From Tetradesmus obliquus (Eukaryota > Chlorophyta > Chlorophyceae > Sphaeropleales > Scenedesmaceae): DNA of 64,000 bases. Shown here piece by piece: positions 49,360-62,300 of the stretch (position 1 is the first letter of the stretch; every line of letters starts with the position of its first letter). The translations under genes were made by a program, and so were the position numbers. The notes below the pieces were generated by a model that did not search any database, had not been told where the DNA came from, and saw only the letters and a list, made by a program, of their open reading frames with translations. The stretch lies in the NCBI GenBank assembly GCA_030272155.1, contig CP126197.1:5014001-5078000 (forward strand), in the 5' to 3' direction.

Positions 49360-49710
49360 GCGGACTGTGCAGCAGTGGTGAGCTGGCAGGGGTTTGCTGC
49401 AAAGCAAGCTGTTGGGGGGCACAGCGGTGGGCTCTTTGAAAGCAGTAGGAAGCCAGCAGAAGCGGGATGTGCAGCAGTCGTCAGTTGGCAGGGGTTTGCT
49501 GGGATGCAAGCTGCTGCGAGCGGACAGGTGAAGCTGCTGAGAAAGCAGTGAAAGACAGCAGAAGCGGGATGGGAACAAGTGGTGAGCTGGCAGGGGTTTG
49601 CTGGGAAGCAAGCTACTACAAGGTGACAGGTGAAGCTGCTGAGAAAGCAGTGGAAAGCTGGATGGGCAGCAGTGGTGAGCTGGCAGGGGTTTGCTGGAAT
49701 TCCCGAATAA
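49360..49710. repeat. Minisatellite, about 100-base period
   Basis: Four imperfect copies of a unit containing GGCAGGGGTTTGCTG, beginning at 49385, 49487, 49589 and 49682. It produces long Ser/Pro/Leu-rich minus-strand frames that are artefacts of the repeat. Confidence 0.85.
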
Positions 49711-50669
49711 CATGTGTGGACACTGTATGTTTTCAGCGTGTGTTGATGTTCAGCTGCGTTGTATCCAGTGTGACTGTGTTGCGTCTGGTGCTGAGATTGC
49801 ACTAGTGCACCACTACCGGTGTTATCTGGTTGACTGGAGCTGCTGGGGAAGTGGCGGGTGCGTTTCATATTTGCGGCCAGGTGGGTGCAAGTGTTGTCGC
49901 TGTGGGAAGTGCCAACACGTGTTTCATTGAGGGTTGCAACTCTTAATCCTGTACACATGATCACGTAATCGTGGGACCAATTGTTCTTGTGTCATATGGT
50001 CAGAGTGCAAGCACTTGCTTCGTTGCACCAAGTGTCCATGTGCTGACCTGTTCTGGCAGCGCGTGCTCAAGTTCGAACTTGGGATTCCACACGCTGACAA
50101 AGACGCAGAGATTGTGACGATGTGCCGCATGAGCCTGTGCGTGTTTTCGAAGCACAAAGCTGTGCTGGGCAAAGTGGTACTACCCGTGTTCAACAATGGT
50201 TTATGTTGCTTGGTAACGCTTTGTGGCATTACAAGTTTCAGGTTGTACAACACACTTGGGATAATCTGGCGTGATAACAATAAGAAAGAGGATTTGTGGG
50301 TAGCAGTACGTATGTTCAGATGCAAGCACAAGTGCGACAGGATGCGGTGGTACATATGTCTACAATATGGGGGTACGTAGTGTGGAAGCACGTACCATGT
50401 GCTACAACCTGCCGCGGTGCATATGTGTGGGTGCATCTGCATGCGCTGCGAACATGTGGCGTAACGTACGTGTTGACATGTTATAACATGTTGATTAACG
50501 CATGAACAAATGATGCGTGCCGGGGCTGTTCATGGTGGATGTGCACATCCAGATAAGGCTACAGGCTTTTTTCAGCGCATGAGTTGGTTATGCCATAGCA
50601 GCGCCACAGGGCCTATTGCTATGGCCGTGCCTGATTTAAATTTGAGATCTGGCCAGATCTGATGTCTTG

Positions 50670-50840
50670 CCTTGCCTTGAGGAAAGGCAGGAAGCACAGG
50701 AAACTGGTTTGCGAGAGCGGCAGGTGGGGCACAGCAATGCAGGAAAGGAAAGAAGCACAGGAAAGGGGGCTGTAAGAGGGGCACAGCTGGCAGGTAGGGC
50801 ACAGGTAGGCAGGAAAGGAAGGAAGCACAGGAAGGGGGGC
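50670..50840. repeat. Purine-rich minisatellite, about 60-70-base period
   Basis: Three imperfect copies built around GGAAAGGAAGGAAGCACAGG. Strong strand asymmetry (purines on the plus strand) gives spurious Pro/Cys/Phe-rich minus-strand frames. Confidence 0.8.
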
Positions 50841-51301
50841 TGAGGCGCAGGGGTTGAGGCGAGTTGGTTCAATGTGGATTAAGATATAATGTGGTAAAAA
50901 AGGTCCGTAACTTGTTCGGGCAGGTACAGCTAACTGAGGTTTGTAGGTTTGGTGATACATACACTGCTGTTTCAGCCCTCCTCGCCCACACCGACTTCAT
51001 GATTGAAAAAACGTAAGAAAGTGACATTGCGCGGCGTTGTGCAGTGGAGGTGTGAGTTGTAGGTCAGGAAGGTCAGCTGGCCTGCAGTGCGAGCTTGCCG
51101 CAAGTTGCGTTTGGGCTCAAGATGAACCTCCAGCACATGTACTTAAACAAAGCGCGTGCATCATTCAAAAGCAACCTGCTGTTCTATCATTGCTCAACAA
51201 CCATTGCCAAAACCGGTTGTGCAGCCCATTCCCCTTGATCCACACTGTGCACAGGCCAAATTTAAAGGTCGCCGGGTGACACCTGCAAAGTCACGTTTTC
51301 G

Positions 51302-53868
51302 ATGCGTTTTTTCGTACTAGTGGCTGTTTTAGTTGTCGGCGGTCATGCTGCTGCAGCCCAGGGTGATGCAGCGACTACTACCACAGCTGATGCCGCAGCA
51401 TCGCCCAGCTTTGCTAGGCTCTTCCAGCCGCTTTTGTTGGGATCGGAAGCTTCTGTCGCAACTGCGCTGATGCTGCCGCAAGACGTCAACGTTGTGAGAG
51501 TAGCATCGGGCACAGGTGAGCAGCACAGGGCAACGCCTTGCATTTGGACTACCATGGGGTCTGTCGGTCGAAAGCCACCTCGTAGTACAACAATTACTCT
51601 TCCTCTAGGATGCTGCTGCTTTGAAGCACAGGATCGTTCCTGCACCACACAATGGCACCACACTGCACTGGCAGTACTAGTACTAGTACTGGTGCCAACT
51701 GGCAGCGGCAACTGCCACCAGCAAACAGATTTGATCAAGAAGCTGAATTGACAGGCATCCACAAGCTGGGTTTTTTGCTACAACTTCCTTCTTTCTGTCA
51801 CCTGCTGGTGTTCAGCTGTACATCAATTGTGCTTGGCGCGTGCATGCACTGCGCCTGCGCATGCCCACATAACCTGCTGCTACTGCTGCTGCTGCTGCTG
51901 CTGCTGCAGGTGGTGCGCGCCCGAACGCCATGCTGACACGCATCGATCACGCCGTGCTCGCCTCAAACCCCAGCAGCATAACGCTGACGCTGCCAGGGAT
52001 GCCTCGTCCTGTTCGAGTTGTGAGGGTGGACAACGTGCAGCCCACTGCTGCCAGTGGAAAGGGCCCAAAGACAGCAGCAGACGATGTGTGGGTCGGAGAG
52101 ATCAGGGCTCCGAATATCACCATGAGTGTGGTTACACTGCTGACACAGCAGTACGAAGCATACGGGACTGTCAGGTGAGGGTGATTTGCAACACCCAGCC
52201 TGGGTCGTACATAATGGCATTTGGTGGGGTACTGAAGCCTGAGGAGTAAGCAGGCTACACGGCTTAACACACAGGCACGTTGACCCGCCTTGCGATGAGG
52301 CTGCCGGTAAAATGACACTTTGCTGCCGCTGCTGCTGCTGCTGCTGTTGCTGCTGCCAGGTTTTTCGACCAACGCAGGAAGGTTGTCCGTGCATTCAAGG
52401 TGAGGCTCAGCCCAACTTTACTTGACATTTGCGCTTGTGACTTGCTGCTTGGCGTGTGCATATGTCGAGCCGTACTGTATAGTTTCGGTGCTCTTCCTGG
52501 CTAGAGCTTTAGACAGCAAGGCTCGGCGCACCCTGGCCGTGCACACTGCTGCTGTACAAAAATTTACATCTTGGTTCGCTCCTCTTCCTGGCTAGCGGTT
52601 CCTGACAGCAAGCTGCAGCTGCATCCCTTTGCTGACATCTATATAACTTTGTTGCTGTTTATATTGCGCATTCGGCCAAAGCGTGGCATCCAGAGCACAG
52701 CGCAGCGCCTCTCTAAGCAGACACTAGATAAGCTAGCTTTTGTTTATATCGTCTGTACTGACATCTTTGTGATTGGTGATCTGATATGATTGCAGATCCA
52801 GCCCAGGCCTGGCAGCCAGAGCACAGCGCAGCGCCTCTCCCAGCAGTTCCTGTCACGCCAAGCCACGCTGTCTGCTGCTACAGCTTCACAGCGCGTCTCA
52901 GAGATGGATGCCAACGCCACGCTAATTTACCCGTACAACCTGCCGGGTGATGACAGTGTGGAGGTTGCAGCCAGTGCAGCCACGTCTTACACTGCGCAGG
53001 CACTCATCCCGGCGCAAAACCAGCAGCAGTATGTCGTGGTGGAATACAAGGAGCCCACCGGGCGCCGCATGTACGCAAGAGGCAACCGCAACGCTGCTGC
53101 TGCTGCTGCTGATATGGACGCCCCTGCCCCTGCGACCCCGGCCAGCAGCAGTACAACAGCTGCTGCAGACAGCGCCCGCCAGGGGTCTCCTGTGGTGCAG
53201 GATATCTTGATTGTGTACACCCAGGCTGCTGCCAACCATGCCGGCGGCGCTGCGGCGATTGAGGCAGCAGCGCGCGATACCGTTGCACGCACCAACAAGG
53301 CGTACGCGGACACTGGGTTGAATTTAAGGCAGAGCCTGGTTGCTGTTCGCCAGGTGGGTTTATTGCGAACGTCAAGCATGCATCACTTGCCAATCAGCTT
53401 GCAAAGACATTGCTATGTGCCGGGCAAGTAGGTTGAGATTGTCAACACGTCACTTTCAACCACTGAGCACAGACACAGGCAGGCCTTGCAGTCCCTGCCC
53501 CACGTCAGTGTGTAACTGCGCTCCTGCTGTGATGTGCTAGCTCCGCTGCCGTCCATTACTCCAAGCAATCTGCAATGCAGCGCAGCCAAAATACCCCGTG
53601 TGTAGCCTGGCCAACATCTCGCTTCTGTGCTATGCTTCGCTTCAGGTCGACTACAATGAGTTCTCTCAAAAAGACTCTGGCGCGGTGCTGGATGATCTCA
53701 CACGCAACAGGATCCCTGGCGTGCATGCGTGGCGTGATGAGGTGAGTGCTTGTATTCAGTGCAGATACATACTGGACTACATGCTGCACATGCAAGTATC
53801 CGTGATGATGACAACATGGTCCATGAGGCTTGTCTTTCAGAACCAGCAGTCACATGACCCTTGACCTC

Positions 53869-53908
<40 letters not shown>

Positions 53909-55576
53909 TGCTGCCAGCTGGGTGCCGACCTAGTGGCGTTGTTCCAGATGCTGCCCGATGCGTGTGGCGTTGCTTGGGTCAACGTGATGGACGAACTAGG
54001 CTTCTCCACCACCAACAACGGCTGCTGGAACGGCTACACACACGCGCATGAGATAGGTGAGTTGGTATCTGACCATCAGCGCAATGTTTGTGGTGCTGCA
54101 TGGGTCAGCATAGATCCAAATCGATGCATTTGTAGGCCACCAAACAGGGCTGCTGGCAGGGCTGCACGCACGTGCACAAAAGCGGTCACAAAATATAGTT
54201 TCAGGCTTTCGGTGTGCATAATCAGCTGTGCCATAGCTGCTCGGTAGCTGGCTGTGTTGCTGCTGCTGCTTACACTGCAAGCCTAGCACACATTTTATGC
54301 AGCAGTTGCTGCCCTGCAGAAATGCAACACAAATGAACATGGGGTGTCCATTTGCCTGCAGGCCACAACCAGGGATGCTTTCACAACATTGAGGAGTCCC
54401 CACAGGAAGGCTACAAGAATGGTTGGAGGAGGTAGGGACTGCTTCATCAGCAGCACAGCAACAGGGCACGTTCAGCTCCTGCGCAACAGCAGCATAACAG
54501 CGCAACGCAGCACAGCAACAGGCCACAGCAGCACGCCAGCAGCACAGCATCAGCAAACCAGCAGCACAGCAACGTGTCACACCTAGCCCCAGTTCTGCCC
54601 CTCATCTGTCACACCTGCCGCGTCCACTCTTGCTGCAGGTGTGACCTGCCAGGTGGCGTTGGCGTCAAAACCATCCTGTCCTACGGCTGCCCGAATGGAC
54701 AGCGTACAGTGGAGGTCGGCGCATTTGCCACGCCTGATAGGGCTATGCAGGGATTCAATGTGCCAATGGGTGACCGGGACAGGGGCCATTGTGCACGCCA
54801 GATTGCCGCGTCAGCAAGTACAATCGCTGGCTACAGGCGCGCGGCGACAAGTGAGTCGCGTATTTTGTGTTGCATGACTGAAGAGTGCCACACGAGTAGA
54901 TCTTCGTAGGTGCTGCATGTGGGTTTTGTGTGCCTGGGCTGGTTTGTGCACAACGTCTGTGCAGAATGCTGGTCATTGAAGTTTCTGTGCAGAGAGCAGA
55001 TGGACGGCTTGTGCCTTGCAAAGATTCAGCAGCAACAGCAGCAACAGCAGCAGACTTAGCTCTAGCACCGATGCTGCGGCCTGTCTTCTTATTTCAGCTT
55101 GATGTGGCTGCTGCTGCAGATGCCGTCACTGGCACGATCACTTTGAAAAGCGGCCGGGAGGGCAAACTCTGCACATGTGAGTGCTGCTACCGTGCCATCT
55201 GTTGGTCAGCAGCATGTGTGCCAATCATGCTGTGTTTGTGTCGATGATGCGCAAGCTGGATCAGCACCATGCAATGACATACCCACGCAGCAGAGCCTGA
55301 TTCCTTATACCTGAAATGGCTGTTCAATCAGAGTCGGAGTCGATGCCGCAAATGCTGATCAGAACTGCAAGTTGCTTGTGCTGCCGCAGCAAGGCATGCA
55401 TTCCTGACGCATTTCAGCTGAGCCGCAGCGCTCACGGCTCTCACAGGGTGAACCTGATCTGCATGACTGCTCCGGATGCAGCTCAGCCCTTGTGCATTGC
55501 TGAACCTTGCTCACACCCTGCTGAACCCAATGCATTGCGGGCAGCTGGCTGGCACAATGCATGCAACAACTGACTG

Positions 55577-55617
<41 letters not shown>

Positions 55618-55975
55618 TGTTCTGCTTGCAGCTTACAAGGATGGCGTGAGGTGTGACAAAACTGTCGCCAGGGATTTTGATATCTTTAGCGTCGAAAACA
55701 TTGGACCCAACCAGATCACTCTGCGCGGTGCCTTTGTTCGAGGGATCACACATACTTTTGCTTACTGCGCGGATGACGTCGACCGCGTGATCTGCAACAG
55801 GGACTCTCCTGGCGCATGGGAGGTGTTCACGGTCGAGTCCCTGGGCGGTAATCGCATCGCATTGCGTGGCGGCAGGGACGGCAAGTACTGCGCTGATGAA
55901 GGCGACAAGATTGTGTGCAACCGAGATGCGATTGGTGAATGGGAGCAGTTCACTTTTCAAACCTTCAACGCGTGA
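51302..55975 (+). CDS. Secreted metzincin metalloprotease with C-terminal fascin-like beta-trefoil
   Basis: Ten exons: 51302-51515, 51910-52174, 52357-52399, 52796-53353, 53646-53741, 53918-54056, 54362-54431, 54639-54850, 55120-55176, 55632-55975; 1998 bases, 665 residues, all phases consistent. Signal peptide about 1-20, then a long propeptide. A reprolysin/M12B-like catalytic domain starts around residue 300 (DILIVYTQAAA). The zinc site HEIGHNQGCFH (H436, E437, H440, H446) is split by an intron after the Gly codon's first base. The following ILSYGC occupies the Met-turn position, with Leu475 where Met is usual. The family-typical region ending in ARQIAASASTIAGYR follows. The last 130 residues repeat I-x-LR-[GS]-...-YCAD-...-CNRD units, characteristic of fascin-like trefoils, which may bind glycans or actin-like ligands. 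Likely extracellular. Confidence 0.88.
52682..52720 (+). repeat. Intronic partial duplicate of the start of metalloprotease exon 4
   Basis: Nearly repeats exon 4 bases 52808-52846 (shared core AGAGCACAGCGCAGCGCCTC), about 125 bases upstream and in the same orientation. It lies in the preceding intron. It may be a duplicated, decaying exon start or a decoy acceptor region. Confidence 0.75.
53869..53910 (+). repeat. CTG run abutting the acceptor of metalloprotease exon 6
   Basis: Near-perfect CTG repeat continuing into the splice acceptor at 53917. Similar runs precede exon 2 (51873-51906), exon 3 (52321-52353) and exon 10 (55577-55618) of the same gene. Confidence 0.9.
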
Positions 55976-58900
55976 TCAAGATCATGGCATGATTGTTGGC
56001 GGTCTGTTGATGCACGGCTGGCACCCAGCAGTAGCAGCAGCAGCTGGCAGTTTGCTGAGACACGACTAGGCCGTGAAGTATTATCTTGGACAGCCGTGAC
56101 GCTTGCTGTGCGCTGAACTGATTGGTGATGAAAACCGTCGCTGCACTGATGGTTGCATCTGCTGACGCAGCATGCAACACACGCGTAAGATGATGCATTG
56201 TATGTAGTCATTAGAATCATATGGGAGAGGGCCTCAGCGATTGACAGTTTACGCCCAAGGGTGCTAACGGTCTGCGTGAGTGGCGTGTGCATGTCTGATG
56301 TGAGTAGTTCCCAGCACTACTCCTGCTGAACTCCATTCATTCCAGGACCTGCTGGCAAGGAGGTTTTTCTCCAATATGCATTTTTAAAGAACCATCCTGC
56401 AAGCCATCTCTTACAGACGTTTGCATCACTGCTGAAAGGAGGTCAGTGTTTGTTTGTTGGCTGATTCAGCAGTAGCAACATGTGCAGTGTCATCAACGTT
56501 GTGCCTGCTGTCAGTCGTAACTTGATGCGTGACCGCTGCTGCACCTAATGGCGGAGGCTTTGACCAGCCTGTATGTGAATGCTGTGATTGTCGGAATTTG
56601 CAAATCCACATGGCTTGAACACCAGGCGATCACAAAACAGTTGCATTGTCCCATTGAGTGAGTTGCACTGCTACGAGCAATCCAAATTGTACCGTACACC
56701 TATATGCGTGTACTACATGCATGCGTATGCACATGGGCATCACGGGCACATGCTGCTGCGTTGGCCCAAACAGCAGGCTGCCGTCGATATGAGTAGACAA
56801 CTGTTGCTGCCAACATAGACAATGTTCCTGTGTGGGACAAGGATTAGTGCTCCCTCCCCTTCCCCCTTCTGACGATGTCTGGGGTGGATCTGGTGTGTGT
56901 AGGCTGGCTGCTCGGTTGATTGCTGATTACCGCGTTCTTGCCTGGAATCACAGGAATGTCTGCAAGCATGATGATGGTTTAGTGCTCCCTCCTCTTTCCC
57001 CTTCTCCTGTTCTTTCAGCCGCTCCTGTGGGGCTTGGTGCTGATGGCGACGTTGCACTGGCTCAACTGGTAACATGGTAATCCCTATTCCAGAGTAGAGG
57101 GAGGTGTCATGGGATTGTCTGGCATGTACTCGACGGGTGTAATAAGCGGCAGGAGCTGGCCCATGGGATGGTGGTCTGAAAAGATGGAATGCATCTGTGT
57201 GTTTGAGAGGTGTGGTCCCCAAGCTGATGGCACGTCCCGGCAGCTTGGGTTAGGTCTGACAAGGCTGGTTTGGACCCAGTGCTGGGTCATTGTGCCGCAT
57301 GCCATGCCGTGCCGCGTCATCATCCCCAGCGAATCACCCGCCCTCTACCTACCTACCCTCCGAAGTCGGCTACGTACATATTGGGTACACTCGAGCGTTG
57401 CTGCAAGGCGAAAGACCCTGCGCAGGACGCTTGCAAATGCGCGACTGCTGCTGCAAGTGAACACATAGCGGCAGCCGAGTGATCACCACGCGTAACAATG
57501 TTGTTGGCATAAGTGGAGCCCCAAAGCCGTGCAATGATCAATTACCTCCACCATACACAGCCCCAAACGGCCGCTGGTGAACTGCTGCTGCTGCTGCTGC
57601 CGCAGCGGCTGCTACGGAAGGAGAAAGGTTTTGTTGCCGCTGCCCACCACAAGACCAACAACTGTTGCCAGCAATCGACTTCAAGAGCTGCCCCGCATCA
57701 CGGCACGAGCAGAGTGGCACAACGCCTGGTTCTATTGCTGTGTGCGTGGTGAGCAACGGCAGCAGCTCCTGCCTGGCGCCAGGCACTGCAAGGTGCTGGC
57801 TATTGAACAGCGCCCATCAACAGTTCAGCCAGCACATGTTGTGGATGCTTTAATCCTACACAAACAAACCACGGGCGGCAGCATGGCCAGCTGCCTGCTG
57901 CACACTCATGCTGATGGACGTACTCTTCGCACGCTTAAGACAAAAGATCCGAATACTTCCCGAGTAGCTGCCCTGCCAAGCTGCTTAGAACAGCAACCGG
58001 TAGTGCCACCCGCATGCGCTGCAGCTACTGCTTCTCTGGCAGTAACTAGTAACTACAGACAAACACACATGTTCGATGCCTGCACTGCCACCGCAACTGT
58101 TACAAAAACTGCAGTGCACATGCATGAGGTGCTCGGATCATCGGCACAGAACATGACCAGGCAGAGTCTAGTCTGTGCAGGGCCCAACAAACCACGTTGA
58201 ACAAGGGCTTGCTGAGCTCAAGCTCAATATACATATGTGCATCCTTTAATGCACAATCTGCAACACACAATGCACATGTGATAGCTGCACTCCACCTTAC
58301 CAGGACGCCATATGGGATTGCCTACAGAAGCTACAACAGGGTCAAGTAGGAAAACTACTAGTTTGCGACAACAATGCACAACAATACAGCAATAAATAGT
58401 TGTACATCTACAGTCAAACCCACACAGGCAAACAGCCTACTGTTATGGCTGCTCATCAGCTGCTTTTGCACCATTACAACCTGCACTGCATGCTCCAAAT
58501 GGTACCATGCGCGTGCCCACAGCAACCCTGAGGGTGGCCTGCAGCTATCAATAGCTTTGCGATATCGCAAAACGCGCAGGGTTGAATACCGACATAGCAC
58601 CCATTTGCCCCTCGTTCCATGGCCCCTGGTGGCCACATGGAATGTGCTGTTGGTGATGACACAGCATGCAGGGGCTCAACGGAGACACAGCTTACATAAG
58701 TTGTTGCGTAAACACAAATGCACTCCCTTAGCATTGCCTGTGCATCTGCGACCCAATCAATCAGTCAAATACAGGTTTTCCTGAAAAAAGGTGAACCCAG
58801 AGGAGGGAGCCACTCCCAAACCACCTTGCGTGATTTCTGACTAGTAAGTGCAGACCCCCAAGCCAGGGCCAGATACGGCCAAAACCTTGAACACAAAAGT

Positions 58901-59385
58901 ACTTGCTTGGCAGGTCTCCCAAATAGCTGATGGCCTTGAGCTAGACCACTGCGCCAGTGCACTCCCATGTTGGGTAATTCCTTCTGAAAGGGCACTGCCA
59001 ACCCACACCAACAATCATAAATGGCTCGCCAGAAGCCGGGTCTATATGCTGCAGGCGCTGCAGACGCTGCTATTGCAAGTGTGACTGCTGCTGCCTTTAG
59101 TGAAAGGATGAGCGGGAACTCCTCAGAGGAACCCCTACAGCATCAGGGTGTGCAACCCCGTATACCATTGACCGCCATGCACCCCCATGAGACAGTAACC
59201 GCGTAGGTCATCCAGCTGATGGGGGAGTCCTAGCTGCAACCCACAACAACCAACCAATGTGATGAGCCACACCATGTGACAGGTGTTCCGCAGGTGGCTG
59301 CGTCCTTCTGAGCTTCCTCTGGCTATATGCTGGCTGAACATGTGGCTGACCTGCACAGGGCATTATGCAATGACCACTACTGTGG
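55976..59385. other. Intergenic region without a supported gene
   Basis: About 3.4 kb between the convergent metalloprotease and cysteine-protease genes. A 207-codon plus-strand frame (57577-58200) and a 160-codon minus-strand frame (56740-57222) exist. The first opens on a Cys run made by a trinucleotide repeat, and neither shows a domain, signal peptide or splice support. Two similar GTGCTCCCTCC-containing segments lie near 56850 and 56990. Confidence 0.55.
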
Positions 59386-62300
59386 CTAGGTGCTGCACAT
59401 TGTTTGGGAGACCTTCTGGGGAAACTGGGCAGGGCAGGCATCACCATCCAGCTTCAGGCAGGCCACAAGCTGGCCAGCATCATAGCCTGCAGTGCCATAG
59501 TCACTGAACATGGCTGGCTCCACGGTGCGGTTCTTGCCCGGGATGTAGCAGGCGGGCGCCCTGGTGCACAGCTCCAGCCTGAAATCTCTTGAGCCTGCTG
59601 CAGAGGGTGACATGAAGCCCACGTAGCCCTCAGGGCAGCGCCTTGCGGTGTTTGACACACAGCCAAGCACCTTGTCTAAGTAGTTGATGCTACTCAGGAA
59701 GAAGCCCCGGGGTGGTCCCGGCGATAGATTACTAAACATACAGTCTCTGTTTCTACCAGTGTTGTTGCACGCCGGTGACCGGGAGTACACCGTGCGCACA
59801 TCTGCTAGAGCCATTGTGAAGCCAGTTGTGTTGCAAGGCGATTTGGGCTGACACCTGTCCCTCTTGATAGGATCACCACTGTATAGCGGCATGTAACCGT
59901 CAAAGCATGGTGTTGCCTCTGTGAAGCACGCTGTGATTGTGGTTGCCGTTGGTTTAACTGCAGTGGGATACTGCTGTGGGCAGCTGGACGCCACAGCTTT
60001 GAGCGACAGGCACTCGCGCAGCAAGCTACCTTGCATGGCAGGGACGGAATAAGGGGTTTTGCTGCAAACACAGCTGCCGTTAGCAGCTGTTGTGCTGTAG
60101 GGGACGTCATCACAGATCACCTGAAACACACATACAGCATGTTGCAGGTCATGTGTGGGGGTGACGTGCAGTATGGGAGCCGATTCAACACGTCACTGCT
60201 GACAACAGCGTCACATCAGGTGTACATGCACGACAGACCGCTGCTAAGCTGATATGGCAGGTTATGACTGAACATACTTCGTGAACGTCAGGTGTCACGG
60301 TAGCACGGACTAGTCCGCTAACATTTGCAGATAAAGCACTGCTGGGCGCGCTCATATACTCTGGTGTGTAACGGCAAGCAGTGCTGCTGCCAGGGGCAGA
60401 GACTCACGGGCCTGGGTGGCAGCGGCACAAAGGCGGTAACCATGTCGTATGTCTGACCACAGAGCTTGAAAGGACCTCTGCTGGCTGCTGACAGCGACGC
60501 CGGCCCTAGGTTGGCTGCGACAACGCCGCCCAAGATCACTTCTAGGGCAAGTAGAGTAGGGTTGCCAGCATTCCAAGCTTCGAACGCCAGACTGTACAGA
60601 TCGTCAATCAGCTTCACAAGGCGCATTGGCTGCTGTGATTTGAACAACAGGCAACTAGAGTTCTGCTTGCCGTAACTCAGCCCCTGCTTGAGTTTTGATG
60701 TTACGGCGTCTTTCCTGACAGAACTGTCGGGCCGGAACTGCAGCCCATAAGCAGGGTAGCGATTCAGGAAGCCAGCAGCATAATATGCAAGCTTCACGTT
60801 ACCCCCAAGGCCCCAACCGGTTCCCCAGCTGTTCTTGCACAACCAATAGCCAATGATTGACAGGGCAAGCGCAGCATCTGTGGAGTTTGAGAGGTCTTTC
60901 CACCTGCAGAGGCCGTCCCATGTGCGGTGTTGATGTCATGGTGTTGGCAGCATGTACAAGTGCTGCTGTTCTTGTGTCATGTTATTTGTGTCTGAGGCTA
61001 ATGTTGAGGAGGTGTGCAAAATCTTCAACTGCATTTCAGCCTGGCGTACATGCTGAGACCGTCTGTTGCGACAACATGCATGTGTTGTTGCTTGACAGAC
61101 CGCGATGTGTACGCTAGTTGCTGCTGCTGCTGCTGTTTTTGGATCTGCACCACGCACGCCATGTGCCTGCACCAATCAGCTGCTGCACAGGCCAAAACCC
61201 GGCTGCGCAAGCACATGAGTATTTACTGCACCAGCACTGATTCCGGCGGCTTGCGAGCTGGCATGTTTGCTGCTGGAAAGGTTGCCGAGGAGTCTCACCC
61301 GTAACAGAAGAGCGCGTGGCCACTGCCAGGCTGTGACTGCCCAGCAGATGGGTCTGTGTATATGTCGCCCCATACTTGCGAGGTGTTGGGGTAGGTGTAC
61401 ATTTCAGTAGGTATTTCAACGGTAGCCATGGCTCCTCCGTTCAGAATGATCTGGCGCTTGACCCTTGCTACTGTATCAAGCTGAGTGCCACTGCCCACGC
61501 GGAGCAACCTGGCATCTGCAAGCATGTTGAATGACACCACAATTTAATCAGCCTAAATGACAATCTAATCTTGTGCATGCACTCTGTGTGAGCGCGGTGT
61601 TGCTGCGCAATCAGCAGGTGTCTACGCTGACTGCGCCCATGAAAGGCAGAGCTGAACCCCTGCACAGTATGCATGGCCTTCTGCATGCCGCTACAACTGC
61701 AATCACAGGTGCATGCGCACAACACGTTGCTTACTTCCAGGTATCGCAGATCTGCAGCGCTTGTCGTACACTGTACATTCATCATATTCTGGGGCTATCC
61801 CAGTGTACTGGGAGCAGTTGCGGGATGCCCACTTGGTGATGCTGACATTCTGGTATGCCATATTGCTCAGGATTTTGCTGTAGGACGTCCCGAATGTGCA
61901 GCTCACTGTAGGCGACAACCTGTCAAGGGCGTGATGCAGACCAGCCGTAAAAAATGATCAAAGTGTCACAGCTATGAATGCTGCCAGTGCTCGCGTATGC
62001 CAAAGAAACAACAGGTGGCACATCATCGGCGAAATCAGGCAATATTGCCTAGCACGGGGGATGCATGTGCCTCTCTGCCATGTATGACCGCTGAGCTGCT
62101 AAGAGGTCACAGCTGCAGGCTGAGTGCTGCACGCGCAGCGCATTGACTTGCAGAGAGGCAAGCGTACTGTACAGCAGATGTGGCACTAATGTACCTGCAG
62201 AAGCTGAGGTCCTGTTCAGACAAACTGATCCTGGGCCAGTTCCAGTTCATGTAGGCAGCAATGGCAGCCTCGGCCGCTGCTGTCGCAGCAAACGCAGCAC

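Larger units (their letters stand above)
48979..51301. other. Intergenic region with two minisatellites
   Basis: Between the reductase and metalloprotease genes. It holds the two minisatellites listed separately. Elsewhere I see only short frames without family features. No clear promoter element for the gene at 51302 was found. Confidence 0.6.

Noticed and set aside
49192-49964. Minus-strand Ser/Pro/Leu-rich frames of 173 and 244 codons
   Set aside because: Their repeated sequence is the translation of the 100-base minisatellite. No start context, domain or splice support.
50572-50960. Minus-strand Pro/Phe/Cys-rich frames
   Set aside because: Produced by the purine-rich minisatellite on the opposite strand.
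57577-58200. 207-codon plus-strand frame
   Set aside because: Begins with a Cys run from a trinucleotide repeat; no recognisable domain, signal peptide or neighbouring exon.
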